64,000 bases of DNA from positions 1-64,000 of the forward strand of contig SUZF01000007.1 of NCBI GenBank assembly GCA_015060065.1, written 5' to 3'. Below, piece after piece: positions 9,152-17,785 of the stretch. Origin of the DNA: Rikenellaceae bacterium. Lineage in GTDB: Bacteria > Bacteroidota > Bacteroidia > Bacteroidales > Rikenellaceae. The notes under the pieces are model-generated. The model made no database searches. It was not told the origin of the DNA and saw only the letters and a program-made list of their open reading frames with translations. A program made the translations under genes and the position numbers. Every line of letters begins with the position of its first letter. The first letter of the stretch is position 1.

Positions 9152-12112
9152 TTATTTTACACAAGTTACCGCTACATCCTCGAAGCAGTATGCAAGTCCA
9201 TGAACAATACCCTTTGTTGCGAACAAGCCCGAACCATTGAGCGGAGTATTCCATGCAGTGGATGTGGGCCATGCCAACTCCAACGAGCGGGGCGAAATCT
9301 TAACCATAACTTTCGCTGCACCTTGTGCATTTGCGGGCAGAATGAACTTCTGTTGAATGTAACCATTCGGCGCGCTGGCTCCTGTCGGAGAGGTTGCAAA
9401 ATAGGTATCCAACGAATCTGTTGATGTCGGAACAGTGTTTGCACCGGTGATGGGGTGGTAGTATCCACATTTGTCGATATACATGTTAATCATGTGCATA
9501 TCGAATCCACCGGTTTGGTCTCCCGTGATTGCGTTGGTACAAGCCGTCCAAGTGTTACCACCGTCAATCGAGCATTCAACCTTCCAGTAGAGCGGGAAGC
9601 CGAATATCATGTGACGATATTTGGCTGCGCAGTTGGGTGCAACAGCGAAAGATACCGCGGCTTTGCCGGTTATCGAACCTCCGGGAACCTCGATAACGAA
9701 GCCGTTGGTGTTGCCGGTCCATGCTCCACTTGCATCCCACTCATAGAAACCTGCGGTCGATGAGGGGAAGCAGATACTGGTCGATTGTGAAGCCGAGTTG
9801 TTGTCACTACCATTTCCTATCGTCGTACGACCCTTCAAACCATTTGCAAGGCCGAGCGGATAATCGCGATTGTCAATTGTACCGGAACTAGCTTTGCTAT
9901 ACCAATAGTGAATAGTCTTGTAGATAAGGGTGTTGTTCGTAGAGTAGAATAGAGCCGAGCCATCGGTTACATCACCGTGTGTAGCCCACATCTTGTTTGT
10001 CGGAACAATACCTGCTGACAGCAGCGGGTCGCTGGTGTTTGTTGTGGCTCCGCGCTGATATCCGCATGCGCGCAACTCGCCTGTACAGCCGGTGTCCTCG
10101 CAAGTGAACTTGTAGTTATTAACCGAGTTCGAGCCTGTGAGGGGACTCCACATAGCGATAACCTTGGTTGCATTCTCTTCTATGGTTGAAACGCCACTGA
10201 ACGAAGTCTCGTCATAGAAGCGGATTTGGTATTTTCCGATATTACCATCAGCAATGTTACCCACGTTCTTCATCTTCTCATGAACGATTACGCCCTTCAT
10301 GCTACCAAAACCCTGCGGAACGCCAACATTACGACGCCAATCTCCGCAGCGAGCATTGAAGAGAGCAAAGATTGCATCGTTATTCTTGTCCTGTACCATC
10401 GTGGGCAATACGCTGAATCTTTCCCAGGGGGGGGTGGCGTTTTTGATATTCGACTCAAATCCAAAGGTCCAAGGAGCCGCAATTATCGTAGTTGTGGCGT
10501 TGTTTACGGTCTTCTTGGTTACAGCCTCTGCATCGGTCAGGGTTACCTCGGTATAGACATCGTCATCGGTCAATTCCGAGATGCTCTTCTCCTTGGTTGC
10601 TATATCACTCTCGTTGCCGGTAGTGAGACCATCGAAGCAACTTGGCTGGGGCTTCGAGATGCTGTAACGCGCGGGAGCATCCTCGCGAACAATCTTCACG
10701 CCATCGAGCAACAGCGAGAACTTATCGCCACGTTTCAAGGTGTTGTCTGCCTCCTCGGCAAAATCGATACGGAAACCATAAGCACCGTCAAGAGTTTGAA
10801 CATAGGCAATCTTGTTGTTCTGATTTACAACAGTTGAATATGCCGTCATCGAATTGGTTGCGATGTTATCACACTCCGTACCGCTACCGATAACCACCAA
10901 TTCCAAAGCATCTGCATAGTCACCCGTGTCGTCGCTAACGCTTGCATAGACATAGTCGCCTGCGGCGGTCAGTGCATCACGAACAACTGCTGCCGAGACA
11001 GGACGCTTGATGGTCTCGCCACGCTGAATTACGCGCAAAGTACCTTCGGTCTTGTTGCCATCGAGGTCGGTGTACGAAACCTTGATGGTTGCGATACGCT
11101 TAACACCCGTATTCTCGGCAATGTCAAACGAAGCACTTGTAGCGGTCATCTGCACATTGCTGATATATTCGCTTGTCTCTCCGTCAGGATAGACAACTTC
11201 GGTAACCATCTCATCGATAAACTCCGTGAGGTTTGTCTCGACAGCCACGCGCACGCCACTCTGCTCATCGCGATTGATGGTCGTGTCGTTGAGGATGATA
11301 TAACCATCGGCAGCCTCCTGCGTAAGTTCTGCATTTGCATAGTACGGATTATTTTCTGCGTCGGTCAAACCATACTTCATAACAGCCACACGGTCCTCGC
11401 CGGTAGTGTTCGGCTGAACGGTGTAGGTAATATAGGGCTTGGTCTTAATCTCGTAGCCCTCATCGTCAGTTCCGGTAACCTCTGCGGGGTGACAAACCAC
11501 GTCGGTAATCCAGTCGGGAGCGGTCGGAGCAGGTGTCTGCTCGCCCTCGCCGGTTGTGCCCTCGCCCTCGTTGGTTGTGCCCTCGCCGGCCTCTTTCAGG
11601 CTTGCAGACGAACTTTCGGGGAAGGTGAGAATCAGTGTCGCATCAGCAAACGCCTCATCGGGGAGGTTGGTATGGATTTCGAGGCGACCCTCGTACTTGC
11701 CATTTGCATAGGTTACATCCTCGCGGTCAAACTTAACCGCACCCTCGCTAACACCTGTGCGCTGGATAAGGCGGATAACCTTCGATTTGCCGTTGGCTTC
11801 GAGGATAAGATTTACACTACGCGAAACACTTGTGTTAAGCGTGTAGTAGAAACGGACATAGCCCGTACCGTGTCCCGATGTGTTTTCGAGATGGCCCCAC
11901 ACGATGTCACGGTCGAGGCGTGCTGTCCAGCGACCCGTGGTGTAGCAAGCGACGGAGAGCATGCCCTCCTCGTAAGAGAGGGTCTTCTGCTCACCATCAA
12001 TCGCCAAGTCCCACGACTCTTCGAACTTCTGGTAGCAAGAGGTCAGTGTTGCCATTACGACAATGAGAACTGCCGCAACTACTGCCTTTGTTTTATTGAT
12101 GATATTTTTCAT
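9152..12112 (-). CDS. BACON/DUF5689-type surface lipoprotein (986 aa)
   Basis: A lipoprotein signal ends in VMATLTSC (Cys26). Residues of about 40-120 form a BACON-like domain. A second beta domain holds a low-complexity linker rich in Glu, Gly and Thr (EGTTNEGEGTTGEGE) near residue 190, and a third Ig-like repeat spans about 270-370. A DUF5689-like module covers about 375-650 (AYVQTLDGAYGFRIDF, NIGKYQIRFYDETSF). The C-terminus has FPLYWKVECSIDGGNTW and a QQKFILPANAQGAAKVMVK segment. A C8 tract lies at codon 560 or so (ATPPW). It starts 32 nt after the susD stop, the position usually held by SusE/SusF-like glycan-binding lipoproteins, which suggests an accessory ligand-binding role. Confidence 0.9.
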   Translation of the reverse strand: MKNIINKTKAVVAAVLIVVMATLTSCYQKFEESWDLAIDGEQKTLSYEEGMLSVACYTTGRWTARLDRDIVWGHLENTSGHGTGYVRFYYTLNTSVSRSVNLILEANGKSKVIRLIQRTGVSEGAVKFDREDVTYANGKYEGRLEIHTNLPDEAFADATLILTFPESSSASLKEAGEGTTNEGEGTTGEGEQTPAPTAPDWITDVVCHPAEVTGTDDEGYEIKTKPYITYTVQPNTTGEDRVAVMKYGLTDAENNPYYANAELTQEAADGYIILNDTTINRDEQSGVRVAVETNLTEFIDEMVTEVVYPDGETSEYISNVQMTATSASFDIAENTGVKRIATIKVSYTDLDGNKTEGTLRVIQRGETIKRPVSAAVVRDALTAAGDYVYASVSDDTGDYADALELVVIGSGTECDNIATNSMTAYSTVVNQNNKIAYVQTLDGAYGFRIDFAEEADNTLKRGDKFSLLLDGVKIVREDAPARYSISKPQPSCFDGLTTGNESDIATKEKSISELTDDDVYTEVTLTDAEAVTKKTVNNATTTIIAAPWTFGFESNIKNATPPWERFSVLPTMVQDKNNDAIFALFNARCGDWRRNVGVPQGFGSMKGVIVHEKMKNVGNIADGNIGKYQIRFYDETSFSGVSTIEENATKVIAMWSPLTGSNSVNNYKFTCEDTGCTGELRACGYQRGATTNTSDPLLSAGIVPTNKMWATHGDVTDGSALFYSTNNTLIYKTIHYWYSKASSGTIDNRDYPLGLANGLKGRTTIGNGSDNNSASQSTSICFPSSTAGFYEWDASGAWTGNTNGFVIEVPGGSITGKAAVSFAVAPNCAAKYRHMIFGFPLYWKVECSIDGGNTWTACTNAITGDQTGGFDMHMINMYIDKCGYYHPITGANTVPTSTDSLDTYFATSPTGASAPNGYIQQKFILPANAQGAAKVMVKISPRSLELAWPTSTAWNTPLNGSGLFATKGIVHGLAYCFEDVAVTCVK
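10427..10434. repeat. G8/C8 homopolymer inside the 986-aa gene
   Basis: Eight G on the plus strand encode the ACC CCC CCC part of the coding strand (Thr-Pro-Pro). Slippage here would truncate the protein near its middle, before the C-terminal modules. Confidence 0.9.
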
Positions 12113-12144
12113 AGTTGTACTCTTATATTATATATAGGTATCTT

Positions 12145-13875
12145 CTACTGTATGCCATTGACTGTGTATTCGTCGTTGGTCAGCGCGCCACCCGAAAGAC
12201 CGCACTGTGTATCAGGAATCGGGTAGTAGCGGTGACAAGGCTTCATGTTGTCTTTGAGTTTGGTGTAGTTGGAGTAGGTAAAAGTCTGCTCATACCAGAT
12301 GCCCCAACGTACCAAGTCGTACTTACGCATAAACTCTCCTGCCAACTCACGGCCACGCTCATTGCGAATCTCGATGGTCAGCTCCTCGAATGACGAGAAG
12401 TTCTCGTAGGCAGGGATGCCTGCACGCTCCTTGACCATATTGAGGTATCTCAAAGACTCTGTGTCGTCACCCTTCTCGCAATAGCACTCTGCAAGCATCA
12501 GGATTGCATCTGCATAGCGGAACAGACGGTAGTTGTTACCATCGTAGGTGCTGATAATACCGGGGCACCAGAACTGCGGGCCGGGCCAAGGTACACCGAA
12601 ATCACGAACAAGCGAGAAAGTGTAATCTTTGCCGAGAGTACTTTCGCTATCAACATCTCCAAGTCCGAGTTTGTATTGGATTCGCTTATCGACCGGAGTG
12701 CCGTCAGCGAACTTGCCGGTCTTGGCAGCCTCTTTGTCGAGTTGTACATAATAGCGAAACTGAGTGCCGGAAACCTTGAATACATTGTCGGGAATATCGT
12801 CCTTGTTCTCATCGACGGCATTGTCGTCGTAGGTCAAAGGAAGCGGATTGTAAAGACCGGCCTGTTCGTATCCACTCTGCAGCTCCTTTTTTACATATTT
12901 CGCTTCAGTTGCATAAGCCGGGCGGAAGATTCCGAGGTAGTTGTTGGCACGCAACGAAGCCCAAGCGGTCATCGTATCGCCATACTCGCTCAAAAAGACA
13001 CCGTTGAACACGCCCTTGCCTTGGTGCGGCGGCATCATGATACAAGCCACGTTACCATAGTACTGAACGCCATCCGGAGCGTAGTTCAACTGCAACTCGA
13101 AGATGCCTTCGGGTACGTTCTTGTAACGCCACATAATCTCGTGGAGAGGATACTGCTGCAAGTCGCCATACAACTCTTCGAGTTTGAGCAACGGTGTGAG
13201 CGCCTCGTCCCACTGCTGATTCCACATAGCGAACTTCGCCATAAGCATATAACCCAGAGCGGCACCCGCGCGAGCCTCTTTATCCTCGCAAGTACGCTGC
13301 TGTGGCAGGTACTGCATATGCTCGTTGATGTCGTCATAGAGAGCCTGACGAGTCTCGGCTGCACTCATACGAGGCAGACGACGCACCTTTTCGAGGGTTG
13401 CGATATCCTTCACACGCTCGGTGTAGTAGGGAACATCTCCGAAGAACGAAGTGAGAATGTAGTAGTAGAATGCGCGAAGCACAACAGCCTCGGCAACCAG
13501 AGGCATCTTCTTCTCGTCCTCGACTTTCGATGCGAGGATACAGTCGATACACTCGTTGCAACGCATAACGCCCTGATAACCGTACTGCCATACGTTCTTA
13601 CCCATCTGGGGCTTCGCGGGCGATACGTCAAGGATTGCATCCACGGTCGAAGAGGTACAATACCAGAGGTCAGTACAGCCCTCGACTGCCATCATATAGT
13701 TTGCCGTAAAAATCGGCTTCATAGAGTTGTAGCACGAATTTACCGCTGCGCGACACTGCAAGACATTCTCATAGAAGGTCTCGTGGTCCACGAACGAATC
13801 CGGCTCCTCTTGAAGGTTGCAGGCGGAGAATACCAATGCCGCCAGCGATAACAATGTATATTTAATTGCTTTCAT
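12145..13875 (-). CDS. susD-like: SusD/RagB-family nutrient-binding outer-membrane lipoprotein
   Basis: The protein begins MKAIKYTLLSLAALVFSAC, a lipoprotein signal. Features of the SusD/RagB family include the N-terminal SFVDHETFYENVLQCRAAVNSCYNSM helix region, TPR-like helices, and the C-terminal RYADAILMLAECYCEKGD and NERGRELAGEFMRKYDLVRW motifs. The ORF can also start nine codons upstream at 13902, where the ATG overlaps the susC stop (TAATG). I prefer Met10 because it begins a canonical signal peptide, but the overlapping start is credible and would give translational coupling. SusD proteins sit as lids on SusC barrels and deliver glycans or peptides to them. The ligand cannot be read from the sequence. 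Confidence 0.93.
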   Translation of the reverse strand: MKAIKYTLLSLAALVFSACNLQEEPDSFVDHETFYENVLQCRAAVNSCYNSMKPIFTANYMMAVEGCTDLWYCTSSTVDAILDVSPAKPQMGKNVWQYGYQGVMRCNECIDCILASKVEDEKKMPLVAEAVVLRAFYYYILTSFFGDVPYYTERVKDIATLEKVRRLPRMSAAETRQALYDDINEHMQYLPQQRTCEDKEARAGAALGYMLMAKFAMWNQQWDEALTPLLKLEELYGDLQQYPLHEIMWRYKNVPEGIFELQLNYAPDGVQYYGNVACIMMPPHQGKGVFNGVFLSEYGDTMTAWASLRANNYLGIFRPAYATEAKYVKKELQSGYEQAGLYNPLPLTYDDNAVDENKDDIPDNVFKVSGTQFRYYVQLDKEAAKTGKFADGTPVDKRIQYKLGLGDVDSESTLGKDYTFSLVRDFGVPWPGPQFWCPGIISTYDGNNYRLFRYADAILMLAECYCEKGDDTESLRYLNMVKERAGIPAYENFSSFEELTIEIRNERGRELAGEFMRKYDLVRWGIWYEQTFTYSNYTKLKDNMKPCHRYYPIPDTQCGLSGGALTNDEYTVNGIQ

Positions 13876-13901
13876 AATCGTTTTCGTATTTTGGTTCGAC
13901 A

Positions 13902-16900
13902 TTAGTAACGGAGTTGAATACTAAATACAATCGTTCTCGCACGCGGGTATGCACCCATATCGACACGACGGAGGGTCGAGCCATCGCTCTCGGTCGAAAC
14001 GTCGGGGTCGAAACCGTTGTAGTCCGCCCACAAGTAGAGGTTGTTACCAACCACCGAGAGGGTGATGTCACGCAGAGCCTTGGTCTTCTTGCGCAAGTCG
14101 AATGTATAAGAGATATTTACGTTTTGCAGACGCAGGTACGAAGCATCGTGAATCTGCAAGTCGCTCGGTACAAATATATCGTCCGTACCCGCACGCGGGA
14201 GATTCGAATTCGGGTTACGAACAGGGTGCCAGCGATTAACCATATAACGATACTGGTTAGATGAACTACCTCCTGCCATTGCCAACTCCGAATAGTTGTA
14301 AATCTTACCGCCAAGCGAGTAGGTGAAGTAGATACCCAACTTCAAACGTCCGATGTGGAACGTGTTCTGCAAACCTCCGTAGAGGAACGGGTCAGAATTA
14401 CCCATATAGACAAGGTCAGCCTCCGACAACTGTCCGTCGTTGTTGGTATCAACGTACTTCGGATAACCGCGCATGGTCATTCCGTTTGTACCGCTCGTAG
14501 AGGATACGTAGGTGTGGGTAAGCTGGTTGCGGTCGAACTCCTCGGCAGTCTTCCATACGCCTGCGTACTTGAAGCCCCAGAGAGAGTTGAGAGGATAGCC
14601 CGCCTTGTAACCATACATCATGAAGGGCGAGTTACCACCACTGTTGAGTGCCGAAATATACTCCTCGTGACCGATGTCCTCGACCATCTGCTTGTTGTGC
14701 GAAATTGTGAAGGTGGTATTCCACTGGAACTTGGGCTTCACGATGTTGCGACTCTCGATGGTAAGTTCGACACCCGTATTTGTTGTGCTACCGATATTTG
14801 TATAACGGCTGGTAAAACCTGTTACGTGTGCAGTCTGCAATGAGAGCAACAGGTCGGTAGTCTTCGAGTGATAACCCTCAATCGAGATGCCCAGACGGTC
14901 ATCAAATGCCGAGAAGTCGATTGCTGCGTTGTAGAGTGTGGTCTTCTCCCAAGTAAGGTTGGGGTTCTCCAAACGCGAAGGATATACCGTGATTGCCTGC
15001 GAGCCATCAAACACGGCACCGCTGGTGCTGGTGCTATATGCCTCCAATGAACGATATACCGAGATGGCGTTGTTACCTGTGCGACCTGCACTCAAACGCA
15101 GAGCCAACTCGTTGAGCCAACGCTGGTTTTTGAGCCAACGCTCGTTTTTCAGATTCCAACGGAACGCTCCCGAAGGGAAGAAGCCCCACTTGTTGTTGGC
15201 TGCAAAGTTCGACGATGCGTCGGCGCGTGCAGTAAGGGTGAGGTAGTAACGCGAGCGGTAGTTGTAGTTGAAACGAGCCAAGACAGACTCACGAACAACC
15301 TTCTCGAATGAGGTCGAGGCGGTGTAGTTCTCCTTGCTACCGATAGCGTTCATATTGTTCCACTTCATGTTATCCGAAATCAAACCCTTCGCATTGAGCG
15401 AGAAGCGATTTACAATCTCGTGCATAGCGGTAAAACCTGCCATAACATTGAAGTTGTGACCCGTTTTGAGTTTTTTGTCGTAGGTGATGGTGTTCTCCGA
15501 AGTCAGACGACGAGCATCACCCTCGTAACGATACCCCTCGGCACCCTCATTCTCGGTCTTGCGCGGAAGGGTACTCGGATAGAAGCGGTAGTCGTGACGC
15601 TGATAGACCATATACGAGTTCTGGCTCTTAATCTTCATACCCTTCATCGGTGTAAAGGTGAAAATCAAGACGTTGGTATTGGTCAGCTGCTCCTGCTCGT
15701 TGGTGTTGTACTTGATAGTTGCCCACGGAGAGTTGAAACGAGATGCGTTCTCGTACATCGGGTTGTAGAAATCTCCCGGTTTGATAATCGGCGAGAGGTA
15801 GATTGCGCCACCCCAAACATTTGTACCACCGATTGCCGCTTTATTGACATCAACCTTACGGAAGGTGTAACTACCCTTATAACCAACCTCTAACCACTTT
15901 GCGAACTTGTGGTTGATGTTGAAACGTCCGGTAATACGGCTGAAACCACTATCCTTGATGATACCCGGAGTGTCGGTGTAGCCGATGTTGGCGTAGTAGT
16001 TCGTGTTCTTTGAACGACCACTTACCGAGAGGTTATAGTTCTGGGTGAAGGTTACGCGGGTAATCTCTTTGAGCCAGTTGGTACCCTTGCCATAAGCCGA
16101 CGGGTCTTGTGTGGTGACATAGTCGTTTGTTCCTTCGGTAAATGCCTCCGTGTTGAAGAACGAGCGGTCGATGACGTATTGCGCCAACTCTGTTGCATTC
16201 ATTACGTCGAGCGTGCGGGCAATGTGCGACGTACCGAAGTCCATTTTGAGGGTTACGGTAGGTCTTGACAGCGAACCGGAACCCTTCTTTGTGGTAACGA
16301 TGATGACACCGTTAGAACCACGCGAACCGTAGATTGCGGTCGAGGAGGCATCCTTCAAAATCGAGATAGACTCGATATCCGAAGAGTTGATGTCGGTCAG
16401 GTCCTGAACGGCATCGATGACACCATCGACAACGATAAGAGGCTCGTTAGATGCGGTAACCGAACGAGTACCACGGATACGGATAGAGGTCGATGCGCTG
16501 GGGTCACCAGAGGTGGACATGATATCCACACCGGCAACACGGCCTTGCAATGCCTGGTCAATCGAGGTTACCGGAGCGTCCTTGATGTCGGACATCTTGA
16601 CGTTGGTAACCGAACCGGTAAGGTCGCTCTTCTTGACCTCGCCGTAACCGATTACGACCACCTCGTTGATGGCAAGACTCTCGTCTTGTGCCATGGTGAC
16701 GTTAAGCACGGTGCGGTTGCCCACAACGATACTCTGCGTCTTGTAACCGAGGTATGAAAATTCGAGAACGCCCTGTGTCGGGCCGAGAGTGATTTGGTAC
16801 GCTCCGTTGAGGTCGGTCGATACACCTTTCTTGCCATCAGGTGTTGCTACCGTTGCTCCGATAAGAGCAGTACCTTCGGTGTCTTTGACGACACCATTGA

Positions 16901-17039
16901 TTGTTACCTCCTTGGTCGATGCGCTCTGCGCAAAGCCCGTCAGAGGACTAAACGCTAAAAGCAGACATAGCGACAGCAGGATTTCCCCCCCCCTCAATTT
17001 TTGAGAGAAAAGTTTCTTAAAGTGTAGAATTCCAGCCAT
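13902..17039 (-). CDS. susC-like: SusC/RagA-family TonB-dependent outer-membrane transporter (1045 aa)
   Basis: A long signal peptide ends near FAQSAS (about residue 40). It is followed by a carboxypeptidase-D-regulatory-like domain (GVVKDTEGTALIGATVATPDGKKG), the conserved DESLAINEVVVIGYG segment and a plug domain (RVAGVDIMSTSGDPSASTSIRIRGTRS, GSRGSNGVIIVTTKKG). A large beta barrel ends in an aromatic-rich strand (RTIVFSIQLRY). The length is typical. It should import a ligand across the outer membrane using TonB energy, with the SusD lipoprotein encoded next. A G9 tract spans codons 16-19 (Leu-Arg-Gly-Gly-Glu) in the signal peptide, so a 1-nt slip would abolish the protein. It leads the surface-protein operon. 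Confidence 0.95.
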   Translation of the reverse strand: MAGILHFKKLFSQKLRGGEILLSLCLLLAFSPLTGFAQSASTKEVTINGVVKDTEGTALIGATVATPDGKKGVSTDLNGAYQITLGPTQGVLEFSYLGYKTQSIVVGNRTVLNVTMAQDESLAINEVVVIGYGEVKKSDLTGSVTNVKMSDIKDAPVTSIDQALQGRVAGVDIMSTSGDPSASTSIRIRGTRSVTASNEPLIVVDGVIDAVQDLTDINSSDIESISILKDASSTAIYGSRGSNGVIIVTTKKGSGSLSRPTVTLKMDFGTSHIARTLDVMNATELAQYVIDRSFFNTEAFTEGTNDYVTTQDPSAYGKGTNWLKEITRVTFTQNYNLSVSGRSKNTNYYANIGYTDTPGIIKDSGFSRITGRFNINHKFAKWLEVGYKGSYTFRKVDVNKAAIGGTNVWGGAIYLSPIIKPGDFYNPMYENASRFNSPWATIKYNTNEQEQLTNTNVLIFTFTPMKGMKIKSQNSYMVYQRHDYRFYPSTLPRKTENEGAEGYRYEGDARRLTSENTITYDKKLKTGHNFNVMAGFTAMHEIVNRFSLNAKGLISDNMKWNNMNAIGSKENYTASTSFEKVVRESVLARFNYNYRSRYYLTLTARADASSNFAANNKWGFFPSGAFRWNLKNERWLKNQRWLNELALRLSAGRTGNNAISVYRSLEAYSTSTSGAVFDGSQAITVYPSRLENPNLTWEKTTLYNAAIDFSAFDDRLGISIEGYHSKTTDLLLSLQTAHVTGFTSRYTNIGSTTNTGVELTIESRNIVKPKFQWNTTFTISHNKQMVEDIGHEEYISALNSGGNSPFMMYGYKAGYPLNSLWGFKYAGVWKTAEEFDRNQLTHTYVSSTSGTNGMTMRGYPKYVDTNNDGQLSEADLVYMGNSDPFLYGGLQNTFHIGRLKLGIYFTYSLGGKIYNYSELAMAGGSSSNQYRYMVNRWHPVRNPNSNLPRAGTDDIFVPSDLQIHDASYLRLQNVNISYTFDLRKKTKALRDITLSVVGNNLYLWADYNGFDPDVSTESDGSTLRRVDMGAYPRARTIVFSIQLRY
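16985..16993. repeat. Nine-base G tract in the susC signal-peptide codons
   Basis: C9 on the plus strand is G9 in the coding strand (AGG GGG GGG GAA). It lies about 46 nt after the susC start codon, where any non-triplet change in length shuts off translation of the transporter. The present length keeps the frame open. Confidence 0.9.
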
Positions 17040-17081
17040 TTAAGTTAGGTTTTTTAATGGTATTTAACTGTAAATTGCTTA

Positions 17082-17112
17082 CAAATATACAAATATATAT
17101 CGAGAAAGTCAA
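17082..17112 (-). promoter_or_regulatory. Putative promoter of the susC operon
   Basis: On the minus strand, TTG (complement of 17110-17112) is followed after 20 nt by TATATTTG (17082-17089), a good match to the Bacteroidota TTG-N19-TAnnTTTG form. A second TATATTTG overlaps at 17090-17097. The leader to the susC ATG is about 35-40 nt. No sigma/anti-sigma or hybrid two-component regulator gene is adjacent. Confidence 0.65.
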
Positions 17113-17154
17113 ATTTTTTAGAGCGAATTTTGGGGTTTGGTCTGTAAATTTTGA

Positions 17155-17162
17155 GGGGGGGG
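17155..17162. repeat. G8 tract upstream of the susC promoter
   Basis: Eight consecutive G on the plus strand lie about 43 nt upstream of the -33-like element of the susC promoter, in a G/T-rich stretch. The 17113-17273 interval holds no gene; apart from this tract I see nothing recognisable in it. Confidence 0.85.
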
Positions 17163-17273
17163 TAAATTGGGGTGTAATTTATTGATATTGAATTACTTGC
17201 GTGGGTGTTTGGTAGTTTTGTTGGTTGGGGTGGGTTGTTTGAGCGGAGTTTGGTGGGTTTTTGAGCAAAGAAA

Positions 17274-17293
17274 AAGACCGCCGAAGCGGTCTT
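17274..17293 (-). terminator. Rho-independent terminator of hpf
   Basis: The stem AAGACCGC-cgaa-GCGGTCTT is followed on the minus strand by TTTCTTTG. It lies 54 nt past the hpf stop and separates it from the susC promoter region. Confidence 0.8.
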
Positions 17294-17346
17294 GGTGGAT
17301 ATAAATAAATTATTGTAATATATGATTATATATTTATAAATTTAGG

Positions 17347-17643
17347 CTACTTTGCGTATTGGGCTTTCAACTTTTCGTTCTGGCGTTTCAGAGCATCGAT
17401 TGCGAGGTCGATTGCCTCCTCGAAACTCTTTGCCCGCTGCTCCGAGATGAGGTCGCTGCCGGGCATATGCAACGTGATTGTTGCTACCTTATTACCTTTG
17501 TCGAAATCCTTGTCAAGTTTAAGAACAACATCTGCTCCTGTCGAGCGTTCCGCAAAGCGTTCCATCTTTCCCAATTTCTGCTCGACGAATTCGACCAACC
17601 TCTTGTCGGCATCGAATTTCACTGTTTGAATGTTTACGTTCAT
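17347..17643 (-). CDS. hpf: Ribosome hibernation promoting factor, short HPF/RaiA family
   Basis: With the start at Met9 of the listed ORF the protein is 98 aa (MNVNIQTVKFDADKRLVEFV), matching the short HPF length. The fold signature is a beta strand, a helix carrying FVEQKLGKMERFAER, then strands KLDKDFDKGNKVATITLHMPG and a long terminal helix (AKSFEEAIDLAIDALKRQNEKLKAQ). HPF binds the 30S decoding region and inactivates ribosomes in stationary phase. The upstream Met1 at 17667 would only add MSAQNNTT. It lies 142 nt downstream of the Xer recombinase gene on the same strand, a pairing often seen in Bacteroidales, where tRNA genes and tuf commonly follow. Here no tRNA or tuf follows, and the accessory susC locus begins instead. 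Confidence 0.9.
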   Translation of the reverse strand: MNVNIQTVKFDADKRLVEFVEQKLGKMERFAERSTGADVVLKLDKDFDKGNKVATITLHMPGSDLISEQRAKSFEEAIDLAIDALKRQNEKLKAQYAK

Positions 17644-17785
17644 AGTAGTGTTGTTTTGTGCGGACATGCCGCGAGTTAATATAAATGTTCCGACTCTAAA
17701 CGAGCCTTCTTTCTCTCAATTTTTAATTTTTTATTACAATCTATTATTGCAATCCCTGATAGCCTCTTCCCTGCGCCCCGAATTG

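Noticed and set aside
17668-17785. Possible tRNA cluster after the Xer/hpf genes
   Set aside because: Bacteroidales often have tRNAs beyond hpf, but neither this gap nor the region beyond hpf shows a cloverleaf or TTCGANTC arm.
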